From assembly GCF_036245865.1 (NCBI RefSeq), contig NZ_BTTW01000013.1, forward strand, positions 1 to 64,000: a stretch of DNA of 64,000 nt, written 5' to 3'. The translations under genes were made by a program, and so were the position numbers. The notes beneath the pieces are model-generated. The model saw nothing but the letters and a program-made list of their open reading frames with translations. It was not told the origin of the DNA and searched no databases. This DNA is from Corallococcus caeni. GTDB taxonomy: Bacteria; Myxococcota; Myxococcia; Myxococcales; Myxococcaceae. Position 1 is the stretch's first letter; each line of letters starts with the position of its first letter. Below are positions 17,501-27,600 of this stretch, piece after piece.

Positions 17501-20500
17501 CGGTTCCACTCCCACTGGCCCGGGCCGTGCCGGTGCGTGCGCTCCGACAACTTCACCCGCACCACGCCCTCCGCCGCGTGCGCCTGCGCCAGGGCCTCTT
17601 CAAGCTCCGCACTGCCTTCGTGGCCTACCAGCACCACACGCGCGCCCGATACGTGGCCTGAAGTCCGCGTTTCTTCCGGCTTGGCGCTGCGTTCCTGCCG
17701 CACTGCTGACGCGCCCCTCTGTGTGGCTGGAGCCGGCTCCCACTTCGGCACGTACAGGAGTGCTTCGGCCTTGGCTGGCACTTCCGACGCGGACTCTCGC
17801 CACTCGCGCAGTGCCACTTCCTTCAGCTCGACGCAGGGTTCGCCATCGCGGTCCAACAGCGTGATGTCGTAGCGCAGCCCTCCCGATGACTGGACGTGGA
17901 CGTAGACCTCCGGTGGCACAGGGCCGCGCACCGCGACCTCTTCCACCGCGAAGGGCACCGCGAGACCGTCGCTCGCCCTCAGCCCCAGGATGCTCTGCAA
18001 CGCTCCATCCAGGACGCCGGGGGGCAGCGCCCAGCGGCCCCAGGCCTCTTGCTGCGCGGCGCTGGCTTCCAGGCGCGCGAGGACCTCTTCCTCACTGCTC
18101 CACAGCTCACGCACCGTCTGGAAGCCTTCGCCGTAGCGCAGACCCAGGGCCTCGAAACGCGCGTACACCTCGCTGGCTTCTAAATGACGGGCGCAACGGC
18201 CACGCACCTCGTCCAGCGACACCGCCGCGTCGTCGCTCTCCTCGAAGCCTTGGGCCAGGACTTCACCGCTCGCGTGCGTCGTCCACTCGGCGGCCCCGGG
18301 CTGCTGGCTTCGGACCTCGAACTCCAGCCGGTCCGCTTCGTCCTTGCGGAGCGTCAGCCGCACCTCGCGCCCTGCCCCGTCCACGACCAGCGGCTGTGAC
18401 CAGCGCACCCGCCGCAGCGTGTACTTCCCGGGGCCCAGCGCCTGACGCGCCGCCGCGGTGGCCATCTCCAGGTAGGCCACTCCCGGCAACATGGCGCGGC
18501 CTCGGACCTGGTGCTCCGCGACCACCCAGGCGGAGTCTGACAGGCGCTGCTGGAAGACCAGCCCGCTGCCCAGGCTCGCCTCCGGCTTCAACCGCCCGAG
18601 CAGCGGATGCGGCCCCACCAGGCCTCCCTCCATCGCGGCGGCGTCCACCCAGTGCCGCTCGCGCGCGAAGGGATACGTGGGCAGCGACACGCGCCGGCAG
18701 GCCTCGTGCCCCGGCAGGCGCCAATCGATTGCCGCGCCTTCCACCCAGGCCTCCGCGAGACTCGACAGTCGTCCTCGCTGCTGCCAGCCCTCCAGCAGGC
18801 GCCGCGCGTCCTCGTCCGAGCTCAGCAGCGCGGACTTGCGGCCCGCGCCCCGATACAGCCCGTCCGCTGCACGACCCTCCAGGAAGGCCTCCAGCTTCGT
18901 GAGCAGCGCCGCCTTGCTGTCGGCCACGATGGCCAGGCGCTCCTCCATCGGCTCGCGTCCGACCTGGAGCGTGAAGGCCACGTCGCAGGGACGGACGCCT
19001 TCCGGCTCCATGCGCTCCCGCACGTAGCGGACCAGTCGCTCCGCGGCTTCCCGCAGCCGGTCCGGTCCCTTCGCGGACAGCGGGAACAACCACGGGCCTT
19101 CCGGCGCCTGTGCCCCGGTCTTCTCCTCGCGGAACTCCTCCAGCACCACGTGGGCGTTCGCGCCTCCCGCGCCGAAGGAGCTAACGGCCGCCCTTCTCGG
19201 GCCGTGTGCCTTCACAGGCCACGGGGCCAGTTCCTTCTGCACGACGAGGGGCGCGTCCGCGAAGCGGATGTTCGGATTCGCGGGCTCCGAATGGAGCGAG
19301 GGCACGAGCTGCCCGTGCTTCAACTGCAACAGGACCTTCGTCACCCCCGCGATGCCCGCCGCCGCCTCCAGGTGGCCGATGTTCGACTTCACGGAGCCCA
19401 TGGGCACGCGCCCCTGATCCGCCGAGGGTGCTCCGAAGGCGCGCGTCAGCCCGGTGACTTCGATGGGGTCCCCGAGCGACGTCCCCGTGCCGTGCGCCTC
19501 CAGGTAGCCCAGTTCCCGCGCGTCGACCTTCGCACGGCGCAGCGCCTCGGCGATGACGTCGCCCTGGGCGTTCGGGTTGGGCACCGTGTAGCCATTCGTC
19601 TTGCCGCCGTGGTTGAGCGCCGAGCCCTTCACCAGCGCGTACACCCGGTCCCCGTCCGCGAGCGCCTTGCGCAGGGGCTTGAGCAGCACCGCGCCCACGC
19701 CCTCGCCGGGCACGTAGCCGTCGCCCCCTGCTCCGAACGAACGGCACCGTCCGTCGCTGGAGGCGAAGCGGCCCTGGCTCAGCAGCGTGTACTTGTGCGG
19801 ATGGATGGACAGGTTCACCCCGCCCGCCACCGCCACGTCACACTCGCCCGAACGCAGGGACTGGCAGGCCAGGTGGATCGCCGTGAGCGACGACGAACAG
19901 GCCGTGTCCACCGCCAGGCTGGGGCCCTGGAAGTTGAAGAAGTAGGAGATGCGATTGGCGATGGACCAGTGCCCTGACTGCGCCCGCGAGGCCTGGCCCC
20001 GGAGCGCGGCCTCCACGCCCAGCCATTCGTACTGGCCGTACATCACTCCGACGAACACGCCCGTCCTGGGCGCCTTGGGGGCCAGGGTGCGCCGCGTGTA
20101 GCCCGCGTCCTCGAACAGCGACCAGACCGTCTGCAGGAAGAGGCGCTCCTGCGGATCCATCCCCTCCGCTTCCCGCGTGGATATGTTGAAGAAGAGCGCG
20201 TCGAACGCCGCCACGTCCGACAGGAAGCCGCCCCACTTCGAGTAGCTCCGGCCCTCCGCGTCCTTGTCCGCGTCGAAATAGGGCGGGTACTCCCAACGCC
20301 CCAGCGGGATCTCCGTGATGCAGTCTCGCCCCGCCTTCAGGTTGTCCCAGAAGGCCCAGAGGTCGTCCGCCATCGGATAGCGCCCGCTCACGCCCACGAT
20401 GGCGATGGCATCCTCCATCGGGTCCGCGCGCTCCCACGCGGCCGGGCGCACATCGCGTTTGGCCTCTTGCACCGGGGCTGCCGGGGTCCGCGCCTCCGTG

Positions 20501-21609
20501 ACGGCGGCGCCCACCAGCTCCTGCATCCGGGGGCCGTGCTGACGGACGAAGTACTCGGCCAGCTCGCGCGTGGTCTGGTACTCGAACAGCAGCGTCCGGG
20601 AGATGTCACCGAAGTGCTGCTGCAACGCCGTGTTGACTCCGACGATGACCAGGGAGTCCACGCCGTAGCGCTCGAGTGGCTCGGTCGGATCCAGCTGTTC
20701 GACGGGGACCTTCGTCTCCCGCGCGATCAACGTCTTCAGGAAGGACTCGGTGCGCGCCAGCAGGTCACTGGATCCGGCGGCGGGCTCCGGCTCCACGGGT
20801 GCACGCGGTGCGGGGGATTCCGCGCCGGGCAGCCCGAGGGTGCGGCCTGCCTTCTGCCGGTCTCCTTCCACGACCACGAACTGGGACAGCGGCGAAGCCA
20901 GCCCGTCCATGAACGCCTGGATGCCGGTGGCGGTGTCGATGGGGTTCAGCCCCATGACCTGCGTCATGTACTTCTCGGACGCGGCATCCAGCGTCATGCC
21001 GCCCTCGCGCCAGAACGGCCAGTTCAGCGACAGCGTCCTGCCGGTGCGCTCGCCCCGGGCGCGGAGCCGTTCACGGCGCTCCGCGAAGCGGTCCAGGAAG
21101 GCGTTCGCGTATGCGTAGTCCGCCTGCCCCACGTTGCCGATGACCGCCGACAGCGACGAGAAGAGGACGAAGAAGTCCAGCGGCTCGTCCTTCAGCGCCT
21201 CGTCGAGCGCCATCACGCCCTGTACCTTGGGGGCGAGCACGGCGCGCATGTCCTCGCGCGTCTTCTTGATCAGCAGCGCGTCGCGCAGCACGCCCGCGGA
21301 GTGGATGAGTCCGTGCAGGGGCCCGAACCGGGCCTTTGCCCGCTGGATCATGCCCTGGACCTGGGCCCGGTCCGACACGTCCGCGCGGAGGTACTCCGCC
21401 TCACCGCCCAGGCCTCGCAGGCGCTCCAGCAGCTCCGCCGTGCGCGCATCCGAGACGGAGCGGCCCACGAGCACCAGCCGCGCATGGACCTGCTTCGCCA
21501 GGAACCCGGCGAACAGCCGGCCGATGCCCGCGGCTCCGCCGGTGATGACATACGTCCCTCGCTCACGGAGCAGGGACTGCTGCGAGACACCGTTGCTCGT
21601 CACCGACAT
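14560..21609 (-). CDS. trans-AT PKS F: KR(catalytic half)-ACP-KS-DH-KR-MT-ACP
   Basis: 2349 residues. It opens with only the catalytic half of a ketoreductase: the NADPH motif GGAAGIG is at about 24, and Ser, Tyr and Asn are present in SSLSAVIGNVGQADYAYANAF. The structural half is at the end of PKS E. Then come ACP1 (YGVDSLV, about 316), a KS (about 400-830; TACSSS about 571, EAHGTGT, KSNIGH) and a DH (HQVRGRAMLPG about 1036; LDGALQ about 1198). After these come a complete KR (GGGGGIG about 1546; SSGQS, NYAAGSTF), a C-methyltransferase with SAM motif EVGAGTGG (about 1989), and ACP2 (YGVDSLV, about 2233). There is no AT, so loading by the free-standing AT is expected. There is no thioesterase either. 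The end is a proline-rich linker plus a helix (VEGLSGAELDAALGQVL) of docking type, so the chain is probably passed on. It begins 3 bp after the stop of PKS E, in the same reading frame. Confidence 0.94.
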   Translation of the reverse strand: MSVTSNGVSQQSLLRERGTYVITGGAAGIGRLFAGFLAKQVHARLVLVGRSVSDARTAELLERLRGLGGEAEYLRADVSDRAQVQGMIQRAKARFGPLHGLIHSAGVLRDALLIKKTREDMRAVLAPKVQGVMALDEALKDEPLDFFVLFSSLSAVIGNVGQADYAYANAFLDRFAERRERLRARGERTGRTLSLNWPFWREGGMTLDAASEKYMTQVMGLNPIDTATGIQAFMDGLASPLSQFVVVEGDRQKAGRTLGLPGAESPAPRAPVEPEPAAGSSDLLARTESFLKTLIARETKVPVEQLDPTEPLERYGVDSLVIVGVNTALQQHFGDISRTLLFEYQTTRELAEYFVRQHGPRMQELVGAAVTEARTPAAPVQEAKRDVRPAAWERADPMEDAIAIVGVSGRYPMADDLWAFWDNLKAGRDCITEIPLGRWEYPPYFDADKDAEGRSYSKWGGFLSDVAAFDALFFNISTREAEGMDPQERLFLQTVWSLFEDAGYTRRTLAPKAPRTGVFVGVMYGQYEWLGVEAALRGQASRAQSGHWSIANRISYFFNFQGPSLAVDTACSSSLTAIHLACQSLRSGECDVAVAGGVNLSIHPHKYTLLSQGRFASSDGRCRSFGAGGDGYVPGEGVGAVLLKPLRKALADGDRVYALVKGSALNHGGKTNGYTVPNPNAQGDVIAEALRRAKVDARELGYLEAHGTGTSLGDPIEVTGLTRAFGAPSADQGRVPMGSVKSNIGHLEAAAGIAGVTKVLLQLKHGQLVPSLHSEPANPNIRFADAPLVVQKELAPWPVKAHGPRRAAVSSFGAGGANAHVVLEEFREEKTGAQAPEGPWLFPLSAKGPDRLREAAERLVRYVRERMEPEGVRPCDVAFTLQVGREPMEERLAIVADSKAALLTKLEAFLEGRAADGLYRGAGRKSALLSSDEDARRLLEGWQQRGRLSSLAEAWVEGAAIDWRLPGHEACRRVSLPTYPFARERHWVDAAAMEGGLVGPHPLLGRLKPEASLGSGLVFQQRLSDSAWVVAEHQVRGRAMLPGVAYLEMATAAARQALGPGKYTLRRVRWSQPLVVDGAGREVRLTLRKDEADRLEFEVRSQQPGAAEWTTHASGEVLAQGFEESDDAAVSLDEVRGRCARHLEASEVYARFEALGLRYGEGFQTVRELWSSEEEVLARLEASAAQQEAWGRWALPPGVLDGALQSILGLRASDGLAVPFAVEEVAVRGPVPPEVYVHVQSSGGLRYDITLLDRDGEPCVELKEVALREWRESASEVPAKAEALLYVPKWEPAPATQRGASAVRQERSAKPEETRTSGHVSGARVVLVGHEGSAELEEALAQAHAAEGVVRVKLSERTHRHGPGQWEWNRRDEAGAQEWLQEAGGLTRLYFLGGADAKPTASVEDEVALEASQERGVVALFSLVKALSAHGWALKPLELRVVTVGAHRVVEGESPRPWGASVQGFAKAVANEYPALRVSYVDVGVEDIARSQWVEGVVGEEGDGKGADVALRQGRRYARRLLPVKRLQQGRVPLRQRGVYLLVGGGGGIGLAVGEWLARKYAARLVIVGRREAAGELAQKLKGLEAAGAEVEYVRADVTKPGEAARVVAQAKQRFGTVHGVFHLAMVLHDCALERMTEDVLRSVLDSKVKASVAVHAALEGEPLECAVFFSSGQSIWGNAGQANYAAGSTFQDAFGAWVREAKGLPAFVLNWGYWGSVGAVANAHHQQRLAQQGILPIEVAEGMDGMEAVLAGATPQVMLFKATRPLLERLGVDFSRSVDVYAPGAKRLDARALEEASTWGRRAESNLRGAATAYADVEQWGRAVLLGALKRLGAVGSAGEEWDLHAQARKVGVVEEHSRLWQALMGVLERGGYVERQGTGIHVRPEASQAPDASGLETWKQRLLTAHPDLGHLISLLALCLDAYPDVLTGRREATAVLFPQGSMEKVERVYKGNPIADFFNGLVANAIRAYVQARVAEAPTSVVRILEVGAGTGGTSEHVLTALQELGQHVRYVYTDVSAGFVRYGAEKYGTAHAFLEPKVLNIEADPGAQGIEPGSVDLVLATNVLHATRNMGRTLGHIQRMLRRGGLVVINELTRVWDFTTLVFGMTQGWWLYEEGEGRIEHSPLLDGAGWTALLGQAGFAKAAFVPHATGAGQDVVIARSTGQVVHAARTAPAPEPTRREKPVPTKRKPAPTPVLDLRARTLAHVTGVFSTLLKIAPERFDPQATFETYGVDSLVNLSVIKQLEKDFGKLPATLLFENMTLDMLATYFMTEHAERVRTLFQEEAPEPAPVQVKQPEAPTPAPPPPPGDTPEGDLERIRAYVEGLSGAELDAALGQVLGTPALQDR
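16573..17646. repeat. Long direct repeat, copy 1 (KR region of PKS F)
   Basis: About 1074 bp nearly identical to 29711-30784 at a constant offset of 13138 bp. It encodes the KR structural subdomain and most of the KR catalytic subdomain. By eye about 22 of some 355 residues differ between the two copies, while the flanking DH and MT regions are clearly more diverged. This suggests recent recombination or gene conversion. Confidence 0.85.
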
Positions 21610-21612
21610 GGC

Positions 21613-24600
21613 TCAGCGCTTCTCCCGCAGCACGCCCAGGCTGCTCACGTAACGACGCCCTTCCCGGTACTGGATCTCCACGTCCTGCCCATCCACGCTG
21701 CCCAGCTCCCGTAGGAGGACCGCCAGACTCCGCGCGGCGGTCAGCGACGGACGCTCGGCGTCCGCGAGTTCCACGCTCCGGAGCGCGAGGGCCGGACTCT
21801 CCATCCTCGCGGTGCGCAGCAGCCCCGCCACGGCGGCGTGGAGCGGTTCGCTGCCGTCCCGCCCGGAGGCGTGGGCATGCAGGAGCTGGATCCGCTGCTT
21901 CGGCTTGCGGCTCGCCAACGCCCGGCAGAGCGACGCCACCGAGTAGAAGCCGAGGAGCAACTGCTGCTCCAGGTCCTCCGCGTCCGTGCCCACGGGAGGC
22001 TCGGACCAGAGGTGGAGGAGCCGCCCCGGGAGCCGTCCTTCGCCCAGCGCGTCCAGCAGCCGGTCGAAGTCCTCCTCGCGTCCTGGCGCCACCGTGAAGA
22101 CGTCCCGCCCGATGCGCTCGAACCGCTCGCCGGGCCGCACGAAGAGGACCTCCGTGCCGTCCACGCCCAGGGCTTCCAGGTGCGTCCTCACCCGATCCAC
22201 CGAGGCCGCATCCGGACCGAAGACGAGCAGCGGTCCCTTCGTGTCCGGGATGGCTTCGGGCGTCTGCGCGTGCGACAGCTCCCATCGCCGCTCGCAGTAG
22301 AACGGCGCCGCGGGCCGCGCGAGGCCTCGCTCCAGCGGCTTGACGGACAGGCCTCGCAGCCGCGCGACGTGACGGCCTTCCAGATCGAGGACCTGGAGGT
22401 GGAACGTCCGGAGGCCGTCGGCGGGCGGCGCCGCCACCTCCTCGGCGCGGACGTAGCAGTCGGGGGGCAGCGGGCCGAACAGCTCCAGTTCCTCCAGCGT
22501 CACGGGCACGTAGACGAACGCTCCGGGCCGGAGCAGGCCGGCGAGCGACTGGAACGCACCATCCATCAGCGCCGGGTGCAGCACGAAGTCCTGGCGGTGC
22601 TCCCTCAGCGAATCGGGCAGACGCAGCCGCGCGATGGATTCGTGATCACCGCACGCGAGCTCCTCGATGACTCTCAGGCTGGGGCCGTAGTCGGAACCTG
22701 ACTGGCGGAGGGCCTCGTACCATGTGGTCCCGGGCTTCCGGTCATGGCACCTGCTCAGCACCGAAGCGACGTCGATGGGCGCGGGTGGCGCACGGTGCGT
22801 GCCGAGGAGCAACCGGCCTCGGGCGTGCTCGCGCGCGCCCTCCCCGTCCATGGTGACCTCGAAGTCCAGGCCGTCTTCTCCGCCACCGAATCGCAGCGAG
22901 ACCTCTCGCGGTGCGTCGACCACCACCGGCCTGCGCCAGCTCACCTGACGCAGCCCCCGCACGGTCGCCGTGCCCAGCAGCTCCACGGCCGCCGCTCGCG
23001 CCAGCTCCAGCGACACCGCTCCCGGCAGCAGCCGCTGGCCCTGGATGACGTGGTCGCGCACGAAGAACTCATCCCCCGACAGCTTGTGGGTGAAGCGCGT
23101 TCCTTCCGCGCTGGAGGCGCGCGTTCCCAGCACGGCAGGCGGGGCGTGGGGGGTTCCGGCTTCGGCCCAGTAGCGGGTGCGGGCGAAGGGATAGGTCGGC
23201 AGGGGCACCCTTCGCGGTGGGGCCTCCGCGTACCAGCGGGACCAGTCCACTTCGGAGCCCAGGGCCCAGGCTTCGGCCAGGGGCGCGGCGTGGTGGTGCT
23301 TCAGGTGGCCTTCCAGGGCCGGGGCTTCCGCCTTCGCGCCCAGGGCCTTCAGTGCCTCCGCGCTTCGCTTGCGGTGGCCCTGGTACAGTCGGCCCGGCAG
23401 CGCCTGTCCGTGCAGGTAGGCGTCCAGTCCTTCGCGGGCCTCGCTCGCGTTTGATGCCACGAGCGCCAGCCGCTCGTCGTGGGCATCCCTTCCCACCTGC
23501 AGCGTGTAGAGCACCGACGCGAAGTCGTCCGGGGTGAGACCTTCGGACCTGACCACTGACACGGCCTGCGGACGCTTCCGGGCGATGCGTTCGACGAGCG
23601 CACCCAGTCCTTCCACGCCCACGAACTCCGAGGGCAGCAGGAAGACGTCCCACTTCTCCTCGATGCGCTCCACCAACCTTCCGATGACGTTGCGCTGGAG
23701 CAGCGCGCCGAGGATGGAGTCGTCCGCGAGGACCTCCGCCGCGTCCACGCCCAGCAACTCCGCGCACAGCGCCGCCACGTCCTCCCGCAGGCCTTCGGAA
23801 GACGCTCCAGCCCGTGGCACCGCCGAGCTTCCCAGCGCGTCGCGCAACAGCGTCGCGTAGGCCCGCAGCCGCTCCGGATCCCTCGCCGAGAGGACGAGCA
23901 CTCCGGGTTCGCTCCGTCGCGCGGGTTCACGCTGGGGCGGCGGGAGGTATTCCTCCAGGACGACGTGCGCGTTCACGCCGCCGTAGCCGAACGAGTTCAC
24001 ACCCGCGCGCCGGGGCACGACGTTCCCCTTCGCGTCGCTCAGGCGCTGCCAGGGACGGGCTTCCCGGTTCAAGTAGAAGGGGCTGCCTTCCAGTTGGATG
24101 CGCGGGTTCACGTCGCGCACGTGGAGGGTGGCCGGGAGGACTCCGTGCCGGAGGGAGAGCAGCACCTTCACCAGGCTGGCCATGCCCGAGGCGGGCTCCA
24201 GGTGGCCGATGTTCGTCTTCACCGAACCGAGTCCGCAGTGCGGCTGCGTCGCGGGCGGATGATCCCAACGCCGATACAGCTCCGCGAACGCCTTCTTCAG
24301 CGCGTTAAGCTCGATGGGGTCTCCCAGCGCCGTCCCCGTGCCCATCGCTTCGACGTAGGTGACGGTGGCGGGATCGATCCGTGCCTCGGTGTAGGCCTCG
24401 ACCATGGCCTCCGCCTGGGCCACGGGGTTCGGTGCCGTCAGCGACGTCGAACGGCCGCCGTGGTTGATGGCGACGCCACGGATGAGGCCATGGATGGTGT
24501 CGCCGTCCTTGCGCGCCTTCCGCAGCGGCTTGAGCACCACCACCGCGACGCCCTCTCCTCGCACGTAGCCGTTGGCGCTCGCGTCGAAGGTCTTGGAGCG

Positions 24601-27600
24601 TCCATCCGGGCTCAGCAGTCCGCCCTTGTCCGCGATGACGAACAGGTCCGGGTCGAGCATCACGTGGACGCCCCCCACCAGGGCCTGATCACATTCGCCT
24701 CGCCGCAGGGCCTGCACCGCGCGGTGCAGCGCGACGAGGGCGCTGGAGCAGGCCGTGTCCACCGCTTCGCTCGGGCCACGCAGGTTGAGCAGGTACGAGA
24801 GGCGGTTGGGCAGGATGGAGCGCGACGAGCCCGTCACCGACTGCGGCACGACGGGTGAGCCCTGGCGCGCGAGCACGCTCGGGTAGTCCGTGGCGGCCAT
24901 GCCCACGAAGACGCCGGTCCTGGAGCCCCACAGCTCCGCGGTGCGGTGGCCGGAGTCCTCGATGGCCTTCCAGGCGGTCTCCAGGAAGAGGCGCTGCTGC
25001 GGATCCATGACCTCGGCCTCCTTGGGGGAGATGCCGAAGAACAGGGCGTCGAACCGGTCCACGTCGTCAATGAAGCCGCCCCACTTCACGCGCGTCTTGC
25101 CGGGCTCCTTCGCGGGGTCGCCGAAGTAGGCACGCCAGTCCCAGCGCTCGGCGGGGACCTCCGTCACCAGGTCATCGCCCGCGAGGAGGTGCTCCCAGAA
25201 CGCGTCCACCTCCAGGGATTGTGGGAACCGGCCCGCCATCCCGACGATGGCGATGGGCTCATCCGTCGGCGCTTCGGTGGGCACCTGAGACAGGTCCGTG
25301 GCTTCGGCATCACGCGTGGGCTCAGCGCTGGCTTCCGCGATGGCAGCCTGAGGCTCGGGGAGTGTGTCACCGCGCAGGGCGGACTCCGGCAGCAGGCCGT
25401 GCAGGTGATCCGCGAACGACAGCAGCGTCGGGTGCTCGAAGAAGACGGTCGCGTCGAGCTCAACGCCGTAGACCCGCTTCAGGGTGCTTACCAGCTCCGT
25501 GAACAGGATGGAGTCGAAGCCGTAGACGCTCAGCGGCTTGCGAAGGTCCAGCTCACGCGGATCCAGCTTGAGGACCTCCGCCGCGAGCCGCGCCAGGTCC
25601 TTGCGCAGGCGCTCCCTTGAATCGTCCTTCGGGGCTGCTGCCGCCGGTGGGGCCTTCGCGGCGAGCACAGGCGCCGCGCTGCGCTCCGTCACGGGCTTCC
25701 CTGCGCTGGCGATGGGGCCACCCGGGGTACTCCCCGGCGTCGGCGACACGGAGTGCGCGGCACTCCCCGTCATCGGTGACGGATGCGGGCCGGGCAGGCC
25801 GTAGCGCTCGCCCTCGAACGGGTACGTGGGCAGGGACACGCGACGGCGTCCTCCACCATGATGGAGCGTCTCCCAGGGCAGCGCATAGCCCTGGAGGTAG
25901 AGGTCCTTCAGCGCGAGGAGCCCGTTGCGGCAGGCGGTCTCCGCGTCCGGCGCCAGCGCCGCGGTCTCCGCGAGCAGCGCCTCTCCGCGAGACTGCCGCG
26001 CGGCATCCCATGGGACCGGATTCGACTCCAGGTTGGCCGAGCCCGCTCCCTCCACCGCCTCGCCCCGGAGGACGGCCTGGAGCTGGGCCTTCAATTCGGC
26101 GGCATCGCGCGCGACCAGCGCGCAGCGGACGGGGAAGTGGCTGCGGCCCACCTGCAAGGTGTACGTGACGTCCTCGAGCGAGCGCTCCGACAACCCCTCC
26201 GGCAACCATGCCAGGAACCGCTCCAGCACCCGGCGCAGGCCGGAGTCCGTCTTCGCGGAGAAGAGGGCCAGGTGGACGGGCCACGGGCGGCCGTCCTTGC
26301 GCGCCGGGGCCTCCTCCAGCACCAGGTGCGCGTTGGTGCCGCTGAAGCCGAACGAGCTGATCGCCGCGCGCCGGGGCCGGCCTGCCTCCGCGGGCCAGTC
26401 CCGCGTCTCCGTGGGGACGTAGAACGGGGTCTGCGCGAAGTCGATGTGCCGGTTCGGCTTGTGGAAGTGCAGCGAGCGCGGGATGCGGCGGTGCTTCAGG
26501 CACAGCGCCGTCTTGATCACCCCGGCCACCCCCGCCGCCGCGATGGAGTGACCGATGTTCGTCTTCACCGCGCCGATGGCGCAGAACTGCTTGCGGTCCG
26601 TGAACCGCGAGAACGCGCCGCTGAGCGCCTGGATCTCGATGGGGTCTCCCAGCTTCGTCCCCGTGCCGTGGGCCTCCACGTAGCCGAGCGTCCCCGGGTC
26701 GATGCCGAAGCGCGTGTAGACCCCCGTCTCCAGCGCGAGCTGCGAAGGCGCGCTGGGCGCGGTGATGCCGTTGGTCTTCCCGTCCTGGTTGATGCCCGTG
26801 GCCTTGATGACCGCGTGGATGCTGTCGCCGTCCGCCAGCGCGTCCTCCAGCGGCTTGAGCACGACGACGCCCACGCCCTCCGCGGGGACGAAGCCGTTGG
26901 CCTCGTCGTCGAAGGTCTTGCAGCGCCCGTCCGTGGAGAGCATCCCCATCTTCGACGCCAGCACGTGCACGTCCGGCGTCATGAAGAGGGACACGCCCGC
27001 CGCCAGCGCCATGCGGACCGTGCCGCTCCAGAGGCTCTCGCAGGCCAGGTGGATGGCCACCAGCGACGCGGAGCAGGCGGTGTCCACCGTGAGGGCGGGG
27101 CCGCGCAGGTTCAGGAAGTACGCGATGCGGGCCGCGAGGATGGCGCCGGAGATGCCGCCCAGGGCGTAGCCCTCCGGCACCAGGTCGCGCTCGGCCATCG
27201 CCAGCCGGTAGTCGCTCCAGCCGAAGCCGACGTAGACGCCGCAGGAGCGCTCCGCCAGCCCCGTGTCCGAGTAGCCCGCGTCCTCCAGCGCCCGCCACGC
27301 CTCCTGGAGGAACAGCCGCTGCTGCGGGTCCATGAGCTGCGCTTCGCGCGGAGAGATGCCGAAGAACTCCCGGTCGAACCGGTCCACGTCCGACAGGAAG
27401 CCGCCCCGGTTGCACGTGCTGCGGCCGGGCACGCGCGGATCCGGATCGTAGAAGGCGTCGCCGTCCCAGCGGTCCTTCGGGATGGACGTGACCGAGTCCC
27501 GGCCTTCCAGCAGGTTCTCCCAGAACCGCTCGACGTCCGGAGCGCCGGGGAACTGGCCCGACATGCCGATGATGGCGATGTCGCGCGAGCCGGTCCCGCC

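Noticed and set aside
14530-17661. 1043-codon plus-strand open frame opposite PKS F
   Set aside because: Antisense shadow. It begins inside the thioredoxin terminator region and has no ribosome binding site or domain.
21560-21660. Simple frameshift between PKS E and PKS F
   Set aside because: Both genes are in the same frame; the break is a single in-frame TGA followed two codons later by ATG, so it is not a frameshift.
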